Shown here piece after piece: positions 46,589-55,376 of a DNA stretch of 64,000 nt. The DNA comes from Rhodoplanes serenus (GTDB taxonomy: Bacteria; Pseudomonadota; Alphaproteobacteria; Rhizobiales; Xanthobacteraceae), in the NCBI GenBank assembly GCA_945893145.1, contig CAMDDZ010000003.1, forward strand, positions 61,730 to 125,729, given 5' to 3'. The translations under genes were made by a program, and so were the position numbers. Below the pieces are notes generated by a model. That model searched no databases, was not told the DNA's origin, and saw only the letters and a list, made by a program, of their open reading frames with translations. Each line of letters begins with the position of its first letter. Within the stretch, counting starts at the first letter, position 1.

Positions 46589-47560
46589 TTACTCCGCTCT
46601 GATCGGCCGTGTGAGCAAAGACTCGATCGCTTGGTCGACGTTCATCTCGTGCGCGAGGACGGCCGCAATCGCCGCCGAAATCGGCATGTCCACGTTCTGC
46701 GCCCGCGCCATCTCCAGCAGCACCGGCGCCGTGTAAGCGCCTTCGGCGAGCTTTTCGCTGGGCTTTTCGCCCTGGGCGAGCGCAACGCCGAACGAGAAAT
46801 TGCGCGACTGCGGCGTCGAGCACGTCAGCAGCAGATCGCCCAAGCCGGACAGGCCCATCATGGTCTCTGGCTTGGCGCCATAGGCGCGGCCGAACCGCAC
46901 CAGCTCGGCAAAGCCGCGCGTGGTCAGCGCCGCCGCCGCGCTGGCGCCGAGCTTGCGGCCGGCGACGATGCCGGCTGCGATCGCCAGCACGTTCTTCGCC
47001 GCGCCGCCGATCTCGACGCCGCGCACATCGGTCGAGTGATAGGGCCGGAACGCCGCCGAGCCGAGTGCTTGCGCCAGCGCCGCCGCCATCGTCTCGTCGC
47101 CGACCGCGAGCGTCACTGCGGTCGGCAGGCCGCGCGCCACATCGATGGCGAAGCTTGGCCCCGACAGGATCGCCGGCAACGCCGCCGGCGCGCATTCGGC
47201 GATGATGTCGGACATGAATTTTTGCGTACCGCGCTCGATGCCCTTGGCGCAGGCGACCAGCGGCGTGCGGGCGGCGACCAGCGGCGCCAGCGTTTTGACG
47301 ACGGTGCGCATCGCCTGCGCCGGCACCACCAGCAGGATCGCCTCGGCGCGGGCAGCCTCGGCGAGATCGCGGACAACCGCAATATTGTCGTCGATCCGCG
47401 CGCCGGGCAGGAACAGGCTCTCGCGCTTGTTCGCGAGCTGCTCGGCGTTCTTCGCGTCGTGCTCCCACAACATCACAGCGCGTCCGGCCCGCGCGCAGGT
47501 CATCGCCAGCGCGGTTCCCCAGGCGCCGCCTCCGAGCACCGCAATGCGGTCGAATGTCAT
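46589..47560 (-). CDS. gpsA: Glycerol-3-phosphate dehydrogenase [NAD(P)+]
   Basis: This is a 323-residue enzyme for the glycerol phosphate backbone of lipids. The N-terminal NAD(P) fold has [20 protein letters not shown], followed by [20 protein letters not shown] with the characteristic SGPSFA motif, then [19 protein letters not shown] with the catalytic Lys and [19 protein letters not shown]. The ATG at 47560 gives an N-terminus flush with the GxGxxG motif; the longer frame enters the 49-bp repeat. It sits between tsaD (upstream on this strand) and the EVE gene. Confidence 0.97.
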   Translation of the reverse strand: MTFDRIAVLGGGAWGTALAMTCARAGRAVMLWEHDAKNAEQLANKRESLFLPGARIDDNIAVVRDLAEAARAEAILLVVPAQAMRTVVKTLAPLVAARTPLVACAKGIERGTQKFMSDIIAECAPAALPAILSGPSFAIDVARGLPTAVTLAVGDETMAAALAQALGSAAFRPYHSTDVRGVEIGGAAKNVLAIAAGIVAGRKLGASAAAALTTRGFAELVRFGRAYGAKPETMMGLSGLGDLLLTCSTPQSRNFSFGVALAQGEKPSEKLAEGAYTAPVLLEMARAQNVDMPISAAIAAVLAHEMNVDQAIESLLTRPIRAE

Positions 47561-47577
47561 GCCGCGGCTTCTTGCTT

Positions 47578-47626
47578 GCGCATGATCTTTTCCGAAAACC
47601 GGTTGCCACTTTTCGGGATCATGCGC
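47578..47626 (-). repeat. 49-bp palindromic dispersed repeat, copy 3 (inverted, diverged)
   Basis: GCGCATGATC/GATCATGCGC termini enclose CCGAAAACCGG and the CCACTTTTCGG arm, i.e. the minus-strand form of the repeat at 5720. It fills the gap between the tsaD stop (47628) and the gpsA start (47560) almost exactly. Confidence 0.85.
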
Positions 47627-47627
47627 C

Positions 47628-48704
47628 TCAATCCTTCGGAGCGACGAAATAGGAATGCGCGGGCTGCGGTCCCGCCACCTCATCGAGCGGCCAGCGCGCC
47701 CGCGGCGCGGTGTCGAGCGGATCGGTCAGGCCCGCCGCCAGCCGCTCGGCGCCGGCCCATGCGATCATCGCGCCATTGTCGGTGCAGAGCGCGGGCGGCG
47801 GCACCACCAGCACGGTGCCACCCTCGAAGCCGATACGATGGAGCGCCTTGCGGATCGCCTGGTTGGCGGCAACGCCACCCGCCGCGACCAGCGCGGACGG
47901 CGCACCGAAGCGTTCGCGGAACACGCGCAAGCCCGCGCGCAGCCGGTCGAGCACCACTTCCACCACGGCCTGCTGGAACGACGCGCAAAGATCGGCGACG
48001 TCCTGATCGCTCAGCGGCGCGATCTTTTCGGCTTCGAGCCGCAGCGCCGTTTTCAATCCAGACAACGAAAAATCGGGCTCGGAGCGGCCGTGCATCGGCC
48101 GCGGCAGCATGAAGCGCACCGGATTGCCGCGCGCGGCCTCTTTCTCGACCTGCGGGCCGCCCGGATAGCCGAGACCCAGAAGCTTCGCGGTCTTATCGAA
48201 CGCCTCTCCGATGGCGTCATCGACGGTGGTGCCGAGCCGCACGTAATTGCCCACGCTGCGCACCGCCACGATCTGGGTGTGCCCGCCGGAGGCGAGAAAC
48301 AGGCAATAGGGAAACGGCACGCCATCGGTTAGCCGCGGGGTCAGCGCGTGCGCTTCCAGATGATTGACCGCGATCATCGGCTTGGCGCTGACCATCGCGA
48401 TGGCCTTGGCGGTGGTCAGCCCGACAATCACGCCGCCGATCAGCCCCGGCCCGGCGGCCGCCGCCACGCCGTCGAGGGCGGCGAAATTCGTGCCGGCGTC
48501 GCTCATGGCCTTGGCGATGACGCGGTCGAGCGATTCCACATGCGCGCGGGCGGCGATCTCCGGCACCACCCCGCCGAAAGCGGCGTGCTCGTTGACCTGC
48601 GATAGCACGACGTTGGACAGGATCTTGCCCGGCTTGTCGTCATGGCGCTCGACCACCGCGGCGGCGGTCTCGTCGCATGTCGTCTCGATTCCGAGTACAA
48701 GCAT
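47628..48704 (-). CDS. tsaD: tRNA N6-adenosine threonylcarbamoyltransferase TsaD
   Basis: This is a 358-residue ASKHA-fold enzyme that makes t6A37 on ANN-decoding tRNAs. It starts [20 protein letters not shown] and has the metal motif HLEAHA (His115, His119), the [10 protein letters not shown] loop, and NQAIRKAL plus [16 protein letters not shown] at the C-terminus, all standard. Full length. It is first in a tsaD-gpsA-EVE operon and divergent from hemC, 45 bp away. Confidence 0.97.
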   Translation of the reverse strand: MLVLGIETTCDETAAAVVERHDDKPGKILSNVVLSQVNEHAAFGGVVPEIAARAHVESLDRVIAKAMSDAGTNFAALDGVAAAAGPGLIGGVIVGLTTAKAIAMVSAKPMIAVNHLEAHALTPRLTDGVPFPYCLFLASGGHTQIVAVRSVGNYVRLGTTVDDAIGEAFDKTAKLLGLGYPGGPQVEKEAARGNPVRFMLPRPMHGRSEPDFSLSGLKTALRLEAEKIAPLSDQDVADLCASFQQAVVEVVLDRLRAGLRVFRERFGAPSALVAAGGVAANQAIRKALHRIGFEGGTVLVVPPPALCTDNGAMIAWAGAERLAAGLTDPLDTAPRARWPLDEVAGPQPAHSYFVAPKD

Positions 48705-48749
48705 CGGGTTAAGGCCTGTGAAGGCAACGGCCTAACATTGCGGGGATCA

Positions 48750-49688
48750 GTGTCGCAACCCTCGGGCGGATCGGCAATCCTGCGGCTCGGCACGCGCGGC
48801 AGTCCGCTCGCGCTGGCTCAAGCCCGTATGGTGCGCGATGCGCTGGCCGGCGCGCTGCGGATCGAGCCGGAGCACATCGAGATCGCCGCAATCCGCACCA
48901 CCGGCGACCGCATCCAGGACCGTCCGCTGGCCGAGGCCGGAGGCAAGGGCCTGTTCACCAAGGAGATCGAGGAGGCGCTGCTCAGCGGCATGATCGACCT
49001 CGCGGTACATTCGGCCAAAGACATGCCGACCGTGCTGCCGGACGGCCTGATGCTGGCGGCATTCCTCACCCGCGAAGACCCGCGCGACGTGTTCGTCAGC
49101 CGCAAGGCGAAGACGCTCGCTGGGTTGCCGCAGGGCGCAACCATCGGCACATCGTCGCCGCGGCGTCAGGCGCTGGCGCGGCGATTGCGGCGCGACCTGC
49201 GCGTGGTGGACTTGCGCGGCAACGTGGAAACGCGGCTCCGCAAGCTCGACGAAGGCGTCGCGGATGGCACCTTGCTGGCGTTGGCAGGATTGAAGCGGCT
49301 CGGCTTGACCGAGCACGCGACGCAAGTGCTCATGATCGACGATTTTCTCCCGGCGGTGGGGCAAGGCGCGATCTGCATCGAGACCCGCGCCTCCGACGAC
49401 AAGACCCGCACGCTGCTGAATCGGATCGACGATCCCGATACCGCCACCGCGATCATAGCCGAGCGTGCGTTCCTGGCGGCGCTCGACGGCTCGTGCCGCA
49501 CGCCGATCGCCGGGCACGCCACGGTCGAGAACGGCCGGGTGCGCTTCCGCGGCATGATCGTGAAGCCCGATGGCAGCGAGGCCTTCGAGGCGACGCGCGA
49601 CGGTCCGGCCGGTGACGCGGCGCTGCTCGGCGACGATGCCGGGCGCGAACTCAAATCCCGCGCCAGTCCCGATTTCTTCGCGCGCTGA
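48750..49688 (+). CDS. hemC: Porphobilinogen deaminase (hydroxymethylbilane synthase)
   Basis: This is a 312-residue enzyme polymerising four porphobilinogens. It carries LRLGTRGSPLALAQARMV, the SAKDMPTVLPDGL loop, GTSSPRRQALARRLRRDL, and LDGSCRTPIAGHA with Cys249, the dipyrromethane cofactor attachment site. It starts with GTG at 48750 after CGGGGATC; the upstream frame enters the tsaD gene antisense. It is followed after 1 bp by hemD, then by the Mic60-like gene. Confidence 0.97.
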   Translation: MSQPSGGSAILRLGTRGSPLALAQARMVRDALAGALRIEPEHIEIAAIRTTGDRIQDRPLAEAGGKGLFTKEIEEALLSGMIDLAVHSAKDMPTVLPDGLMLAAFLTREDPRDVFVSRKAKTLAGLPQGATIGTSSPRRQALARRLRRDLRVVDLRGNVETRLRKLDEGVADGTLLALAGLKRLGLTEHATQVLMIDDFLPAVGQGAICIETRASDDKTRTLLNRIDDPDTATAIIAERAFLAALDGSCRTPIAGHATVENGRVRFRGMIVKPDGSEAFEATRDGPAGDAALLGDDAGRELKSRASPDFFAR

Positions 49689-49689
49689 C

Positions 49690-50403
49690 ATGCTGTTCCT
49701 TGTCACCCGGCCCGCGCCCGACAACGAACGCACCGCGGCCGAATTGCGGGCGGGGGGGCATGAAGTCCTGCTTGCCCCGATGTTGCGGATTGAGCCGTTG
49801 TCCGGTGTCGATCTCGGCGCCGGGCCGTGGGCCGGGATCCTGATTACCAGCGCCAACGGCGCGCGCGCCGTCGCGGCGCACCCGCGGCTCGGCGAAATCG
49901 CGGCGTTGCCGATGGTTGCGGTTGGGCGCAGCAGCGCCGAGGCGGCGCGCCAGGCGGGGTTCGCGCAAACCATCTCGGCCGACGGCGATGGGCGGGACCT
50001 GGTCCGCATGGTGGCGGCACGCTTCGTCGGTCAACCGGCGCCGCTGCTTTATCTCGCCGGGGAGGATCGGGCGCGCGATCTGGTCGGCGAGCTGGGCGGT
50101 TTCGGCGTGTCGGTGCGCCCGGTGGTGGTCTATCGCACCGCCCGGATCGCGGACTTTCCGCCGCCGGTACGAGCCGCGCTGACGGGCGGGATCATCGACG
50201 GCGTGCTGCATTTCTCCCGCCGCAGCGTGGAGAATTACCTGGAATGTGCCGGGACTCTGCTCGATTCGGCGCTCGCGCCTAAGCATTTTTGCCTGTCCGA
50301 ACGGGCCGCCGCGCCACTCAGGGCGGCCGGTGCTGCCACAATTCAGGTTGCGGTGCGCCCGGACGAGGCCGCCTTGTTGGCTTTGGCCACATCCCGAACT
50401 TAG
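49690..50403 (+). CDS. hemD: Uroporphyrinogen-III synthase
   Basis: This 237-residue protein is low in sequence conservation as usual for HemD but clear by context and by MLFLVTRPAPDNERTAAELR, then ILITSANGARAVAAHP, VGRSSAEAARQAGF and HFSRRSVENYLECA. It inverts ring D of hydroxymethylbilane. The ATG at 49690 is one base after the hemC stop, indicating tight coupling; the longer frame would start within hemC. It precedes the Mic60-like gene by 22 bp. Confidence 0.95.
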   Translation: MLFLVTRPAPDNERTAAELRAGGHEVLLAPMLRIEPLSGVDLGAGPWAGILITSANGARAVAAHPRLGEIAALPMVAVGRSSAEAARQAGFAQTISADGDGRDLVRMVAARFVGQPAPLLYLAGEDRARDLVGELGGFGVSVRPVVVYRTARIADFPPPVRAALTGGIIDGVLHFSRRSVENYLECAGTLLDSALAPKHFCLSERAAAPLRAAGAATIQVAVRPDEAALLALATSRT

Positions 50404-50425
50404 AAGAATCGAATAGAATGCCGCC

Positions 50426-51730
50426 ATGGCAACACCGGGCAAACGTCCCCCGTCGGGCACCTCAGGCGCGCGCCGCCAGCGGCCCGCACCGCTCATCGAA
50501 CTGAAGGCGAGCGAGGTCGCATCCGAGCCCGTCGCAACGCCGCCGCCCCCGCCGCAAGAGCCGTTACAAGAGCCGTTGCACGAAACCTTCCGGGCACAGC
50601 CGGAGCCGCCGCCCTACGAACCGCCTGAACCGCCGCGGCGCGATCCACCGCAATCCGAAGCGCGAGCTGACGAGCCGCAGCGACCATTTTTGGCCTGGCT
50701 GCCGCAGGAACTGCCGTGGCCGCTGGTCGGGGCCGGTGCTGCGGGTGCGGCCTGCACGTTGTTATTGTTGGCGGTGCTCTGGCTGGTGTGGCCGAGCAGC
50801 CGCGATCCGGTTGCCACGCTGGGCCCGCGGCTTGCGACAATCGAGACGCAACTGCGCGATCTGGCATCGCGGCCGGCCGCCGCGCCGGGCGTCGATCCCA
50901 AAGCGATCGACGAACTTGCGGCGCGCATGGCGCGGCTAGAAAGCGCGGTCGCGACGCCACGGCCCGCGGCGACCGATCCCATCATGCTGAGCCACCTCAC
51001 CGCCAACGAAAATGCGGTGAAGTCGCTCAACGACACGGTGGTTGCGCTGGCAAAGCAGATCGAGACGGCCGCCGCCGCCGCGCGTGACGCAACCGCTCGT
51101 GCCGACGAAGCCGCTGTCGCTGCCCGCGAGGCGCGCAGCCGCGCCGACAGCGCGACCGCGGCGCTGGCCGACGTCCAGATCAATGCCCGGAACGCCAGCG
51201 CCGGAACCGATCGCGCGCTGCGGCTCGCGGTGGCGGCGTCGGCGCTGCGCAACGCGGTCGAGCGCGGCGATCCCTATGCGGCTGAGCTTGCCGCCGCTCG
51301 CCCGCTTGCCATCGACGCCAATGCGCTCGCGCCGCTGGAGCCATTTGCCGCCGAGGGCGTGCCGAGCCACGCGGCGTTGGCGCAGGAGCTTGCGGCGCTG
51401 TTGCAGCCGATGCTGCGCGCGGCTGGCAGCACCATTAAGCGCGACGGCAATTTCCTCGATCGCTTGCAGGCCAATGCCGAGCGGCTGGTGCGCATTCGTC
51501 CGGTCGATGAGCCGCCGGGCGACGACCCGGTCGCGGTGTTGGCGCGGATTGAAGCGAGGGCCGCCCATGCCGACACGGCAGGCGCGCTGACCGAGCTCGG
51601 CAAGCTTCCGGCGGCGGTTCGCGCGCCGGCGCAGCCCTGGATCGCCAAGGCCGAAGCCCGCGATAAGGCCGTCGCCGCGAGCCGGCGTTTCGCGGGCGAC
51701 GCCATCGCCGCGCTCAAGCCCGCAATGTGA
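50426..51730 (+). CDS. Mic60/mitofilin-like inner-membrane protein
   Basis: This 434-residue protein has a Pro/Glu-rich cytoplasmic N-terminus (1-96), one membrane segment (LVGAGAAGAACTLLLLAVLW, about 98-122), a coiled-coil-like Ala-rich periplasmic region (150-290) and a C-terminal mitofilin-type domain (LDRLQANAERLVRIRPVDEP, ARIEARAAHADTAGALTELG, PAAVRAPAQPWIAKAEARDK). Alphaproteobacterial Mic60, the ancestor of the mitochondrial cristae organiser, is known to be encoded next to hemC/hemD, exactly as here. It probably shapes inner membrane and contacts the outer membrane through BamA. Its stop codon is the first part of a 49-bp repeat. Confidence 0.88.
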   Translation: MATPGKRPPSGTSGARRQRPAPLIELKASEVASEPVATPPPPPQEPLQEPLHETFRAQPEPPPYEPPEPPRRDPPQSEARADEPQRPFLAWLPQELPWPLVGAGAAGAACTLLLLAVLWLVWPSSRDPVATLGPRLATIETQLRDLASRPAAAPGVDPKAIDELAARMARLESAVATPRPAATDPIMLSHLTANENAVKSLNDTVVALAKQIETAAAAARDATARADEAAVAAREARSRADSATAALADVQINARNASAGTDRALRLAVAASALRNAVERGDPYAAELAAARPLAIDANALAPLEPFAAEGVPSHAALAQELAALLQPMLRAAGSTIKRDGNFLDRLQANAERLVRIRPVDEPPGDDPVAVLARIEARAAHADTAGALTELGKLPAAVRAPAQPWIAKAEARDKAVAASRRFAGDAIAALKPAM

Positions 51731-51777
51731 GCATGATTCCGGAACGGGTGAACCGGTTGTCGGACACGATCATGCTC
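51729..51777 (+). repeat. 49-bp palindromic dispersed repeat, copy 4 (diverged)
   Basis: GAGCATGATT/GATCATGCTC termini with a diverged middle (GGAACGGGTGAACCGG). It begins inside the TGA stop of the Mic60-like gene and ends 17 bp before hemY. Confidence 0.85.
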
Positions 51778-51794
51778 AAATCAGGCGTGCAACG

Positions 51795-53366
51795 ATGACC
51801 CGCGTGATTGTCTTCCTGGCGGCCGTCGCCGTGCTGGCGCTCGGCGCAGCATGGATCGCCGATCGCCCGGGCGACGTCACGATCACGTGGCTTGGCTATC
51901 GGCTCGAAACCTCGCTGATGGTGCTGGTGGTGGCGGTCACAATCGTCATCGCGGTTGCGCTGGCGCTGTGGTCGCTGATCCGCACCGTGCTGCGCTCGCC
52001 CGATCTGATCGCCATGGTGCTCAGCCAGCGCCGCGGGGTGCGTGGTTATCTGGCGATCTCCCGCGGCCTGGTTGCGGTTGGCGCCGGCGATGTGCGCACA
52101 GCGCGGCGCTACGCCAGCGAGGCCGAGCGCATCGCGCCGGGCGAACCGCTTGCGCTGTTGCTCAACGCGCAATGCGCGCAGCTCGCGGGTGACCGGGCGG
52201 CCGCCGAGTTTTCGTTCCGCGCCATGGCGGAGCGCGAGGACACCAAGCTGCTCGGCCTGCGCGGCCTGTTCGTCGAGGCGCGCCGCCGCGAGGACGCGGC
52301 CGCCGCGCGGGCTTACGCCGAGGAAGCCGCGACTGCCGCGCCGTCGCTGGCCTGGGCCGGGCAGGCTGTGCTGGAGTTTCGCTGCACGGCTGGCGACTGG
52401 GCCGGCGCGCTCGCGGCGCTCGATCGCAACAGCAAACACAATCTGATCCAGAAGGCGGAGTATCGCCGTCTGCGCGCCGTGCTGCTGACGGCGCGCGCGC
52501 TGGCGATCGAGGAAACCGAACGCGACCGCGCGCGCACGCTGGCGCTCGAGGCCGCCAAGCTCGCGCCGGCGCTGGTGCCTGCCGCCGAGCTCGCGGCGCG
52601 CTTTCTGGGAGAGACCGGCGAGATCAAGAAGGCGAGCCGCATCATCGAGGCAGCCTGGAAGGCCAATCCGCATCCCGATCTGGCCGAGGCCTATGCGCAC
52701 CTGCGGCCGGGCGATTCCGCGCGCGAACGGCTGGCGCGGGTGCAGGCGCTGGCGCTGAAGGCGCCCGGTCACGTCGAGAGCGCGCTGGCAGTGGCGCGCG
52801 CCGCGGTCGACGCGCTGGACTTCACGGCGGCACGGCTGGCGTTGCGTCCGTTGCTGAAGGAGCCGACGCAGCGCATCGCCGAACTGATGGCCGAGATCGA
52901 ACAGCGCGACAGCGGCGACGAAGGCCGCTCACGCGAATGGATGACGCGCGCGCTGCACGCGCCGCGCGACCCCGCCTGGGCGGCGGACGGCTTCGTGTCG
53001 GATCGCTGGATGCCGGTTTCGCCGGTGAGCGGGCGGCTCGATGCGTTTCAGTGGAAGGTACCGCTGGCCGAGATGGCCGATGCAAGCTCCGTCATCGAGA
53101 GCGACGAGCCGGCGCCCGCTCCGGCCGAAGCGCCGCCGTACGCGCTGCGATTGCCGTCCGTTCCGGAGCGCAACGAGACGCCGCCGGCGGTTGCCGAACA
53201 GCTGCCGCCAGAGGCCAAGCCGAAGCGCCGCCGCCAGGCCGCGGTGCCGCCGCCGGTCGAGGCCGTGATTCCGCTGGTGCATGCGCCGGACGATCCGGGT
53301 CCCGAGCCGCTGCCGTCCGAGGAGCCGCAGCCGGAACCGCCGCCGCGACGTGGCTTCTTTAAGTAA
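51795..53366 (+). CDS. hemY: HemY N-terminal-domain TPR protein
   Basis: This 523-residue protein has two N-terminal membrane segments (TRVIVFLAAVAVLALGAAWI; TSLMVLVVAVTIVIAVALAL) flanking DRPGDVTITWLGYRLETSLM, the HemY_N signature, then TPR-like helices (RRGVRGYLAISRGLVAVGAG, AERIAPGEPLALLLNAQCAQ) and a Pro/Glu-rich tail ending PPRRGFFK. Despite the name, this is the proteobacterial TPR HemY, not protoporphyrinogen oxidase; its role in haem synthesis is indirect. It completes the hemC-hemD-mic60-hemY block and is followed by tRNA-Thr. Confidence 0.93.
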   Translation: MTRVIVFLAAVAVLALGAAWIADRPGDVTITWLGYRLETSLMVLVVAVTIVIAVALALWSLIRTVLRSPDLIAMVLSQRRGVRGYLAISRGLVAVGAGDVRTARRYASEAERIAPGEPLALLLNAQCAQLAGDRAAAEFSFRAMAEREDTKLLGLRGLFVEARRREDAAAARAYAEEAATAAPSLAWAGQAVLEFRCTAGDWAGALAALDRNSKHNLIQKAEYRRLRAVLLTARALAIEETERDRARTLALEAAKLAPALVPAAELAARFLGETGEIKKASRIIEAAWKANPHPDLAEAYAHLRPGDSARERLARVQALALKAPGHVESALAVARAAVDALDFTAARLALRPLLKEPTQRIAELMAEIEQRDSGDEGRSREWMTRALHAPRDPAWAADGFVSDRWMPVSPVSGRLDAFQWKVPLAEMADASSVIESDEPAPAPAEAPPYALRLPSVPERNETPPAVAEQLPPEAKPKRRRQAAVPPPVEAVIPLVHAPDDPGPEPLPSEEPQPEPPPRRGFFK

Positions 53367-53437
53367 CCTGGCTTCTTTAAATAATGCGGGCGTTGCCAAG
53401 GGCGGCAGGCAGGGCTATCAGATGGCCGCCCCATTCA

Positions 53438-53512
53438 GCCGGCGTAGCTCAGTGGTAGAGCATCCGCTTCGTAAGCGGGTGGTCGGGGGTTCAAATCCCT
53501 CCGCCGGCACCA
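53438..53512 (+). tRNA. tRNA-Thr (anticodon CGT)
   Basis: The acceptor GCCGGCG pairs with CGCCGGC; the D-arm contains TAGCTCAGTGGTAGAGC; anticodon stem CCGCT/AGCGG presents loop TCGTA with CGT at 53470-53472; the T-arm contains GGTTCAAATCC. The discriminator is A53509 and CCA is encoded. Its last 23 bp are repeated exactly at 55582-55604, marking an integration site. Confidence 0.96.
53490..53512 (+). repeat. attL: tRNA-Thr 3'-end core (23-bp direct repeat)
   Basis: This 23-bp segment from the T-loop to the CCA is identical to 55582-55604 (starts TTCAAATCCC, ends GCCGGCACCA). It is the classical target of tyrosine integrases in tRNA T-arms. Confidence 0.9.
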
Positions 53513-53798
53513 TTCCATCGTTCCATAGATGTTCTCTGCGACGCATAGCGACGGAATTTCAATACGTTGCCTGATTTCGAGTGTGCGCATTGCCGATCAT
53601 AGCTTGCGGTGCCTTCGCGGGTAAACATTTCTGTATGTCGAGCCATATCTGCCAGTGCAAGGTCACGACTCGCGGTGTCGATATCTAAATCCGCCGTCGC
53701 TTGCAAAAGTTCACGTAGGTCGCTTCCACCTGTGATCTCATGTGTTGTCTTGCTGCCAAGCTGGTATGCTGCTTTGCAGCGCAATAAACTCAGAATCG

Positions 53799-54323
53799 CT
53801 AATAAGAAACTGAGGGTCGGCTCCGGGCGTACGCCCCCCTTGCGCAAGGTCCCTGTATTGGGTCGCGGCAACCTCGGCCAAAAGATACCTTGTCCTCCAA
53901 GATAACGGCCGCGAACTCGGCATCTATAGATTGACGATAGATCCATGAAATATCGTCTATCGGAAGGTATTTAATTCTAGCGTTCTTTATTCGTATGCTC
54001 GGCTTTTGCAGCAGCGGCAGGCCATCGTTCCGCGGTTCTGCGGTTATTTTCTTACCGTAGGCTTCCGATAGGCTAACCAGGGCGTACGCCTCTGTGCCGT
54101 CAGCCTGTTTCCAGCGGATGTTTAACCAAGACACATTCCGTGTGAAGTAATAACCGTTCACAACCTCAGCATCGGTCTCAATGCCATTTGTGCGTACCTC
54201 TTCTCTAACCTTGATATCTGCGGCTGAATAAGTGACAAACCAAAGCAGAGCTACAGAAATCCCGCCAAAGAGGATTCCGAAGAATATGATCTTAAATGCC
54301 GTTTTTAGTCTCTTGGACGTCAT
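53799..54323 (-). CDS. Membrane-anchored protein of the island (DUF3592-like), possibly frameshifted at its end
   Basis: This encodes 174 residues. One N-terminal membrane segment (FKIIFFGILFGGISVALLWF) is followed by a beta-rich part (NGIETDAEVVNGYYFTRNVS, TEAYALVSLSEAYGKKITAE, IRIKNARIKYLPIDD) resembling DUF3592-type domains. After about residue 140 the composition becomes Gly/Arg/Cys-rich (FGRGCRDPIQGPCARG), while another frame carries more protein-like sequence (DPQFLISDSEFIALQSSIPA), so a frameshift near 53880 is likely. It lies 94 bp downstream of the ClpP-fold gene on the same strand. Function unknown. Confidence 0.6.
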   Translation of the reverse strand: MTSKRLKTAFKIIFFGILFGGISVALLWFVTYSAADIKVREEVRTNGIETDAEVVNGYYFTRNVSWLNIRWKQADGTEAYALVSLSEAYGKKITAEPRNDGLPLLQKPSIRIKNARIKYLPIDDISWIYRQSIDAEFAAVILEDKVSFGRGCRDPIQGPCARGAYARSRPSVSY

Positions 54324-54417
54324 TATCGGTTACTCCGGCTGTACCGGTCGCAGAAACGTGAATCCAACCAATGCTGATGGGCCGCTTCCAGCATGGTTTA
54401 GTGCCTCGTTAATGCCT

Positions 54418-55227
54418 TTATCGCTGATGCATCTTTTGAAACTCGCTGATTCCAGACACCGCCTCTTGATATTGAATTCTATCAAGGCACCGACCAGTGC
54501 CTTGCCGGGCTTCTGTAGAACCGCATTGCGCCACCGCTAATTCATAGGTGCTTGGCGCCAAAATTGGAATCAGCGAGCGTTCCTGAGCCGTAAGGTAATG
54601 CAATATATCTGATCCAGTTGCCATATTGCGGCTAATAATTGCATCCGGGATGCTAATTTCTTGAAAGTATGCCTTTAGCTCGGCCATCACTTTTGTATAT
54701 CTACGTTCTGCTTCCATCGGATCAACACCGGCGATATCTGAATACCTCATACGATGAACACCGAGAACAGTGCCTCGTCGTGCCCAGCCGCCGGCCCATA
54801 TAATAAAGCATGAGCTGGCGCACTCGCATCGTCGATCTCCAGCTCCCGTACGCGGGTTAAAATAAAAATTGCCCCCGAGCTGATCAGAATAGCAGTGACG
54901 CTCATCACCGAAATCGTTTCGTAGGTTTGGTGCTAGGGTAGTGGGGCGCAGCATTCGAACCATTTTTCCAATTTCAATACCGTCATATAAGGAACCGCCG
55001 GGCGAGTAAGTTTTTACATACATGATTGGTTTATTCCGCCGAGCGACGTCAAGTACGGTCTGACGAAAGCGGGTTGCGTCTCCTTGATTGACAGTACCCG
55101 TCAAAACGAGGTTCGCGAATCTTTCGGACTCTTCAACATAAATATCGAGAGCATGAGTGCGATGAGCGCTTAGAAAAATGGCAAGAGTGCCTACGATTAA
55201 CCGCGCTGAAATCAGGTATTTCGCCAT
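54418..55227 (-). CDS. Exported ClpP-fold protein carried by the island
   Basis: This is a 269-residue protein with leader YLISARLIVGTLAIFLSAHR, cleaved near HALD. It shares the layout of the chromosomal ClpP-like protein at 32994: YVKTYSPGGSLYDGIEIGKM (SPGG at 75-78), RRCECASSCFIIWAGG with candidate Ser138 between cysteines, and VLGVHRMRYSD with candidate His158. It has extra cysteines (HCYSD, QCGSTEA, RCLDRI) suggesting disulfides. The role is unknown; a periplasmic protease or a degenerate binding fold is possible. It is a recent acquisition relative to the paralogue, given its place on the tRNA-Thr element and its AT-rich codons. Confidence 0.8.
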   Translation of the reverse strand: MAKYLISARLIVGTLAIFLSAHRTHALDIYVEESERFANLVLTGTVNQGDATRFRQTVLDVARRNKPIMYVKTYSPGGSLYDGIEIGKMVRMLRPTTLAPNLRNDFGDERHCYSDQLGGNFYFNPRTGAGDRRCECASSCFIIWAGGWARRGTVLGVHRMRYSDIAGVDPMEAERRYTKVMAELKAYFQEISIPDAIISRNMATGSDILHYLTAQERSLIPILAPSTYELAVAQCGSTEARQGTGRCLDRIQYQEAVSGISEFQKMHQR

Positions 55228-55376
55228 AGTAGCAGTCTCCGGCGTGCTAAGAGTTTCGATATGAAAACGGCCAACCGACGGCCCGTCCGTGGCTACCTAA
55301 GGTAGGCGACAAAAGCGCTGTTTTGGAGGAAATATTCACGCGCAAAGCCTGCTAGGTAGAGGGCCTATCTCAACTG

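Noticed and set aside
45996..47609. 537-codon frame that would fuse the EVE domain to an upstream region
   Set aside because: The upstream part is gpsA read in the wrong phase, and the EVE domain has its own start at 46418.
53491..53946. 151-codon minus-strand frame overlapping the tRNA-Thr 3' end
   Set aside because: It runs through a tRNA and the att core and has mixed composition; at most part of it may be the shifted end of the membrane-protein gene.
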